From assembly GCA_030144965.1 (NCBI GenBank), contig JAMPUU010000029.1, forward strand, positions 1 to 46,098: a DNA stretch of 46,098 nt. Direction: 5' to 3'. Shown in pieces: positions 42,556-46,098 of this stretch. The translations under genes were made by a program, and so were the position numbers. This stretch comes from Nitrospira sp. BO4. GTDB taxonomy: Bacteria; Nitrospirota; Nitrospiria; Nitrospirales; Nitrospiraceae. Below the pieces are notes generated by a model. That model made no database searches. It was not told where the DNA came from and worked only from the letters and a program-made list of their open reading frames with translations. Every line of letters starts with the position of its first letter. Position 1 is the first letter of the stretch.

Positions 42556-43071
42556 ATGATCGTGGCGGACTTGGTTATTCCACAGCATATCCTCGACGAC
42601 ATCATCACGCACGCAAAAGAACTCACTCCCTACGAATGCTGCGGGCTTCTGGCCGGAACCGATGGCCTCGTCAGCCATCTGTATCGAATCAAGAACATCG
42701 TCGCGATGGAGGGCGCTCAACATCTGTCCTCATTCGATTCGGCGAAAGCCGCGCACCTTGAACGGCTGTCCCCCGCTGAGCGCGCGGAAATCGCATTCGT
42801 CATGGACATGCAGGACTTCTCGGCCGCGAAGAAGGATATGCGCAACCAAGGTCTGGACCTTCAAATAGTTTATCACTCCCATCCTCACGATCCGGCCCGG
42901 CCCTCGGTTACCGACATCAAGATCGCCACCGACTATGAAGAGATTTGGCCGAAGATCAATTTGCCGCTTCCCGCGTATCTTCTCGTCTCGCTCATGAATT
43001 CCGAACCAGACATCAAGACCTATTGGATCAGGTCCGGCCGAGTCACCCTCGCCGATGTCCTCATCCGTTGA
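42556..43071 (+). CDS. JAMM/M67 metalloprotease (Mec-like)
   Basis: 171 residues. JAMM catalytic set: Glu27 in ELTPYECCGLLAG, then IVYHSHPHDPARPSVTDIK with His-x-His, Ser and zinc Asp in standard order. In Mycobacterium, Mec releases cysteine from its CysO carrier adduct; in Wolinella a similar protease trims the carrier tail. Either role fits here, and the GGGR tail of the first carrier favours trimming as at least one function. Last gene of the cluster. The ATG at 42556 comes just after the E1 stop. Confidence 0.9.
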   Translation: MIVADLVIPQHILDDIITHAKELTPYECCGLLAGTDGLVSHLYRIKNIVAMEGAQHLSSFDSAKAAHLERLSPAERAEIAFVMDMQDFSAAKKDMRNQGLDLQIVYHSHPHDPARPSVTDIKIATDYEEIWPKINLPLPAYLLVSLMNSEPDIKTYWIRSGRVTLADVLIR

Positions 43072-43144
43072 ATCTGATTTTTGCGGTTCACATCTTCGCG
43101 GGAATGTAATAATGTTCCCTTGAACCGGTTGTGAGGTGTTGCAC

Positions 43145-43486
43145 GTGCGCGTTCGGCGACGACAATTGAGCTACGGCCTTTCTCTTATAGCGTACCTATT
43201 CGCCTCGATGCTGACACCGGTCTACGCCGAAGACCGGAGTTTTTACAGTCCGGTGATTTACATCGACAAGGAGCAGAATCAGATCCTCATTTCCACGAGC
43301 GGAAAAGTGTTCTACATCGAAGTGCCGGACCCGGCGAAGCCGCACATCGAAAAGCTGCCTATTTCCGGACTCGTGGATTTTGTGGTCGAAATGCGCGGTG
43401 AGGATCAGCTCCCTCTCATCAAGAGCTGGAAAGTGAAATCCGGCGAATCAACCTGCATGTATTTCAACGGGAAAGAATGCAAATAG
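43145..43486 (+). CDS. Hypothetical secreted protein
   Basis: 113 residues. Signal peptide (about 1-28, ending PVYAED) then a small beta-rich domain: SPVIYIDKEQNQILISTSGK, FYIEVPDPAKPHIEKL, DFVVEMRGEDQLPLI, and a terminal Cys pair (STCMYFNGKEC). The GTG at 43145 has GAGG at good spacing; a GTG at 43136 would overlap that site. Function unknown. Confidence 0.7.
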   Translation: MRVRRRQLSYGLSLIAYLFASMLTPVYAEDRSFYSPVIYIDKEQNQILISTSGKVFYIEVPDPAKPHIEKLPISGLVDFVVEMRGEDQLPLIKSWKVKSGESTCMYFNGKECK

Positions 43487-43811
43487 ATGAATGACTTACC
43501 TCTCCGGCTTCCTCTCCCGGTATCGAGTGACCCAGCCAACAGGAATCCAAGGTTTCGAAGCTGTCCTCCTAACTGGGAAATGTCCTACCAAACCCCGGGA
43601 TCAATCCTCCTTTGTAACTGGCTGTAACCTTCTCCAATCTTCGTGCGACTAAGAAACAGAGGGGAAAGCCGGGCATGGGATTGAGCAATCCAACGCTTCA
43701 AACGGCAACATGGATGTTTACGGGATTGAGATGAACAACTCAGAAGATGGCTTGTCAGTCGGATAGTTTCATCAGCCGTCAGCATGCCAGACCATGGCAT
43801 ACCGGAGTGGT
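43487..43811. other. Intergenic region ahead of the ECF operon
   Basis: No gene seen. Apart from the candidate promoter at 43613-43651, nothing stands out. Confidence 0.4.
43613..43651 (+). promoter_or_regulatory. Candidate ECF-sigma promoter with doubled -35 element
   Basis: TGTAAC occurs at 43613-43618 and 43623-43628, ten bases apart (start to start). From the second copy a 17-base spacer leads to CGACTA (43646-43651). TGTAAC...CG-x-CTA-type elements are typical of several ECF sigma groups, so this may be the sigma factor's own autoregulated promoter. Confidence 0.35.
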
Positions 43812-44486
43812 ATGATGAGTGTCCATTCGCTTCCGACGAATGCGCTCAGTGTGGTGGGACTGCCGATGGCCGATGAAGCACCGCCGGGTCGGACAACCAC
43901 AGACGACGAGGAGCTTCTTCGCCGTATTGGCCGGGGAGAGATCGATCGCTTTGCCGATCTCATCAGCCGATACCAGAAGCATGTCATTCGAATCGTCAGT
44001 CGGCGAGTCCCCGCGGATCGTGTCGACGAAATCGCCCACGATGTATTTGTCAGAGCCTATGTCGGATTAGCACAATTCTCCCGTTCGGTCGCATTTGAGC
44101 ATTGGCTCGCCGGGATCGCCGTGCGGACCTGTTATGACTTCTGGAGGACGCGGAAAAGCGAGGCGCTGCCGGTCAGCGCCCTGACTGCTGAACATCAACA
44201 GTGGATGGACCATGTATTGGCGAGCCAGTCGGACGACCAGTTTTGTGAGCAGGCCCGGAGACGGGAAGCGGCCGAGGTGTTGGAGTGGGCACTTGAACAA
44301 CTCTCTCCGGAGAATCGCGCGGTACTGACCTTGGTCCATCTCGAGGGGCATTCCGTTCGCGAAGCGGCACAGCTATTGGGATGGAGCATCATCAACGTCA
44401 AGGTCCGAGCACACCGCGCTCGACAGGCGCTTCGCACGATCCTCATCAACAATCATTGGGAGAGCGAACATGACGCCGGAAGATGA
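43812..44486 (+). CDS. ECF-type RNA polymerase sigma factor
   Basis: About 224 residues. Region 2: RFADLISRYQKHVIRIVSRR and RVDEIAHDVFVRAYVGL...FEHWLAGIAVRTCYDFWR. Region 4: ALEQLSPENRAVLTLVHLEG and VREAAQLLGWSIINVKVRAH. Intervening sequence shorter than in sigma-70, with no region 3, as in ECF factors. The N terminus is ambiguous (ATG 43794, 43812 or 43815); GGAG supports 43812/43815. Its end overlaps the next gene, a membrane protein that likely controls it. A TGTAAC-type promoter lies upstream. Confidence 0.93.
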   Translation: MMSVHSLPTNALSVVGLPMADEAPPGRTTTDDEELLRRIGRGEIDRFADLISRYQKHVIRIVSRRVPADRVDEIAHDVFVRAYVGLAQFSRSVAFEHWLAGIAVRTCYDFWRTRKSEALPVSALTAEHQQWMDHVLASQSDDQFCEQARRREAAEVLEWALEQLSPENRAVLTLVHLEGHSVREAAQLLGWSIINVKVRAHRARQALRTILINNHWESEHDAGR

Positions 44487-44775
44487 GAACTTGCAAAAAC
44501 TTGAGCGCGTCTTGACCGAAGCGCATCGGGTTCGACCAGTGCCGATTCTTAAACCGGGCTGGACTGAGCAGGTGATGCGCGACATCCGCAATGTCGAAAC
44601 CCCGCTGAATCCACAAACTTGCGTCGAGCGTATTGTCTGGCAGACTGCCGCCATCGCCGCCGCCGTTGCGCTGATCGTGACGGTCTCGATGATGGCTTGG
44701 TCGCAAGCACCGTTACACGAAGGGATGGGATTGCTGACGGAGGAGTTTGAATCTACTCCGCTGTTCTTCGAGTAG
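44470..44775 (+). CDS. Small membrane protein, putative anti-sigma factor
   Basis: 101 residues with a cytosolic half (about 1-53), one transmembrane span (IAAAVALIVTVSMMAW, about 58-77) and a short outer tail. The position directly after and overlapping the ECF gene, plus this topology, is what anti-sigma factors show, but no ZAS or RsgI signature is visible. The cytosolic half contains a Cys (NPQTCVERIVW). Assigned by context only. Confidence 0.65.
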   Translation: MTPEDENLQKLERVLTEAHRVRPVPILKPGWTEQVMRDIRNVETPLNPQTCVERIVWQTAAIAAAVALIVTVSMMAWSQAPLHEGMGLLTEEFESTPLFFE

Positions 44776-44801
44776 CACGTCGTGAGGAGGAGGGTTGCGC
44801 C

Positions 44802-45242
44802 ATGTCACGAGGCACATTGTGGGCAGGTTTGGTCGTCCTGTTCGGCGCCGGCATTCTCTGCGGAGTCGCCGGAAGCTGGTTCTATCATTCTTATGGGCAA
44901 GAGCGTCGAGGCGAGCGTGGGCCCGCTGCGCAGCACGAGAGACTCATGAAACGACTCACACACGAACTTTCGCTCACACCTGCTCAGCAAGCCGATATCG
45001 AACCCCTCGTGACGCGTGCCCATGTCGCGATCTTGGAGTTGAGATTTGCGCACCAGGCGGAAGTGGAAGACATCCTGACTCGAGGGGTGGCTGATCTGAA
45101 GGGAAAACTCTCTGCAGAACAGCAAGTTCGACTGGATGGGATGTATGGGCAGTTACAGCAACGCTGGCAAAAGTCTCGCGACTATCTTGACCGAGCCAAG
45201 AAACGTCTCGCATGGCTCCGTTCCTTCAGTCGTCGGAGTTAA
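44802..45242 (+). CDS. CpxP/Spy-like periplasmic protein
   Basis: 146 residues: N-terminal anchor or signal (about 8-28), then an all-helical region with LSLTPAQQADIEPLV and LSAEQQVRLDGMYGQL. The LTPAQ...LTAEQ-type repeat is the mark of the CpxP/Spy/CnrX group of periplasmic stress sensors and chaperones. Together with the ECF factor and membrane protein this resembles a metal- or envelope-stress circuit of the CnrYXH kind. The hydrophobic segment may not be cleaved. RBS GAGGAGG upstream. Confidence 0.82.
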   Translation: MSRGTLWAGLVVLFGAGILCGVAGSWFYHSYGQERRGERGPAAQHERLMKRLTHELSLTPAQQADIEPLVTRAHVAILELRFAHQAEVEDILTRGVADLKGKLSAEQQVRLDGMYGQLQQRWQKSRDYLDRAKKRLAWLRSFSRRS

Positions 45243-45290
45243 CGAGGTCCGGAAGGTACGGGATATCCCAAGAGGGAAAACGGAAGGAGG

Positions 45291-45497
45291 CTATTCTCCG
45301 CTGCCGGCCATGTCGTCGATGAGGGGTCGATTGATATCGGTACAGCCAAGACACATGGTATCGAACAGGGCTTCAAAATCAGCAACAAAATTCTTGGCAT
45401 CCGGCAGTTTCTCGGCCACCACCTGATCATGGCAGGTATCACACAGCATGATGAGGCCGCGCGAGACCGCCACCGTTTTCCTTCCACCGCTTCCCAT
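45291..45497 (-). CDS. Small CxxC protein
   Basis: 68 residues with LCDTCHDQV and TMCLGCTDINR, two CxxC pairs about 35 residues apart, so a zinc or redox site. CDTCH also fits a c-type heme motif formally, but there is no signal peptide. It follows the 64-residue gene 45501-45695 with three bases between stop and start; the two are probably expressed together. No named family. Confidence 0.55.
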   Translation of the reverse strand: MGSGGRKTVAVSRGLIMLCDTCHDQVVAEKLPDAKNFVADFEALFDTMCLGCTDINRPLIDDMAGSGE

Positions 45498-45500
45498 GTG

Positions 45501-45695
45501 CTACACCGATCCTTTTTGGAGCGCCACGAAAAAATCCTCGGCTTCGAGATCAATTCCGCATTGCGGGCATTCGTACGGCACATCCGGTTCCGGAACGTTC
45601 AACGGGATACGATCGATTCTTCCTCGGCAGACGTGATAGAAACGCCCTCGCGCATGCTCGTCATCCAACGGGTCACTCTCATACAACAGCACCAT
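45501..45695 (-). CDS. Small zinc-ribbon-like protein
   Basis: 64 residues, acidic, with ESDPLDDEHARGRFYHVCRG and VPYECPQCGIDLEAEDFF: one CxxC pair plus a single Cys in VCRG. Looks like a half zinc ribbon. GAGG lies about ten bases before ATG 45695. First of a two-gene set with 45291-45497. Function unknown. Confidence 0.55.
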   Translation of the reverse strand: MVLLYESDPLDDEHARGRFYHVCRGRIDRIPLNVPEPDVPYECPQCGIDLEAEDFFVALQKGSV

Positions 45696-45965
45696 CGATC
45701 GACCGCCTCACGTTCTTCTATGGTAGGGAATATACCGGCCGCTCATGCTCATCCGCAACCTCACAGGCCAAGCCAATCCATTGCCGCACTATTACCTGGT
45801 GCCGGCAAGCGTTTAGCATGCCTGGAAGTGATTGCTCTGAATGGTATCAAAAGTTTCCATCGAGGGACAAGGAGCTTGAGCGCATGAGGAAGAGATAGGA
45901 GCGATGGAAAGGACAGGATCTATCGATCCAATTCCACAGGTACTCGAAACCACAACTTTTTAGCA

Positions 45966-46006
45966 AAGCAGGAGCGGAGCTCCTCGTCGGACCTCCGCTC
46001 CTGCTT
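45966..46006. terminator. Strong GC-rich hairpin, possible terminator
   Basis: Perfect 14-base arms AAGCAGGAGCGGAG (45966-45979) and CTCCGCTCCTGCTT (45993-46006), 13-base loop. It follows the partial minus-strand gene ending at 46057. The T-tract after it on the minus strand is short (TTTGCT), so it may be a weak terminator or a transcript-stabilising hairpin. Confidence 0.5.
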
Positions 46007-46056
46007 CCGAGACCATGGGTGGGTGTGCCACGGTCTGGGGCTGCCGCGCGCCAGGC

Positions 46057-46098
46057 CTAGAGCCAGGTGACGCGTTCGGCGGGGCGAATATAGATGGG
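46057..46098 (-). CDS. Partial gene, C-terminal end only (possibly tsaB)
   Basis: The last 13 codons before a TAG read PIYIRPAERVTWL. The P-x-Y-x-R-P pattern at an extreme C terminus is seen in TsaB (tRNA threonylcarbamoyladenosine synthesis), but this is too short to be sure. The gene continues beyond the right edge. Confidence 0.3.
   Translation of the reverse strand, partial: PIYIRPAERVTWL

Noticed and set aside
45306..45500. CDTCH in the 68-residue protein as a c-type cytochrome
   Set aside because: No signal peptide or membrane anchor for export, and a second CxxC pair favours a zinc site.
1..46098. CRISPR array, prophage or transposase genes
   Set aside because: No regularly spaced repeats, integrase, transposase or phage structural motifs were seen; only short repeats and relics.

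Overview
The window looks like chromosomal DNA of a Nitrospira-type bacterium (phylum Nitrospirota). The case rests on the gene mix: a cobalamin-dependent MetH, an NtrC-type sigma-54 regulator, an HD-GYP regulator, HemW, DUF3386, DUF5069 and DUF2007 proteins, and a protein-thiocarboxylate sulfur cluster, on a background of moderate-to-high GC. This assignment is inference from gene content; no rRNA or complete tRNA is present.

Layout. 1-3340: the 5' part of a tRNA-Pro gene forms the last codons of a membrane SGNH hydrolase gene, followed by the rdgB-rph housekeeping operon (minus strand). 3713-5500: an HD-GYP response regulator and a small hypothetical gene. 5526-6474: decayed DNA holding a diverged relic of the metH 3' end, then palindromes ahead of a TonB receptor. 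6475-12830: a TonB-dependent receptor, a periplasmic binding protein and a sensor kinase in a row, converging tail-to-tail on a sigma-54 response regulator. 13168-16935: metH with a recognisable promoter. 17101-22597: small envelope and hypothetical genes, including a translationally coupled pair (heme-oxygenase-like iron enzyme plus formylglycine-enzyme-like protein). 22598-26734: fmdB, hemW, a ClpS-like adaptor, DUF3386 and DUF5069. 26771-31784: accessory-looking mosaic with an AT-richer lipoprotein gene between direct repeats, a brnT toxin stub and a truncated VOC gene. 31785-37656: envelope proteins (a DsbA-like lipoprotein, a TPM protein, a PLD-like nuclease), an FAD monooxygenase and a nucleotidyltransferase-fold protein lacking its metal-binding aspartates.

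37793-43071 is the most interesting block: sulfur carrier, cysteine synthase, E1-like enzyme, threonine-synthase-like enzyme, second sulfur carrier, NIL protein, second E1 and JAMM protease. Both E1 genes are preceded by the same palindromic repeat. The first carrier ends Gly-Gly-Gly-Arg, so it would need trimming before activation, and the JAMM protease is the obvious candidate. The layout suggests two linked routes in which small proteins carry sulfide into cysteine and probably homocysteine; the latter would feed MetH in this same window.

43145-46098: a small secreted protein, an ECF sigma factor with a membrane partner and a CpxP/Spy-like periplasmic protein, two tiny CxxC proteins, a strong hairpin, and the last codons of a gene entering from the right edge. 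Start codons were chosen from Shine-Dalgarno spacing, family N-termini and overlap with neighbours, so several differ from the longest possible reading frame.
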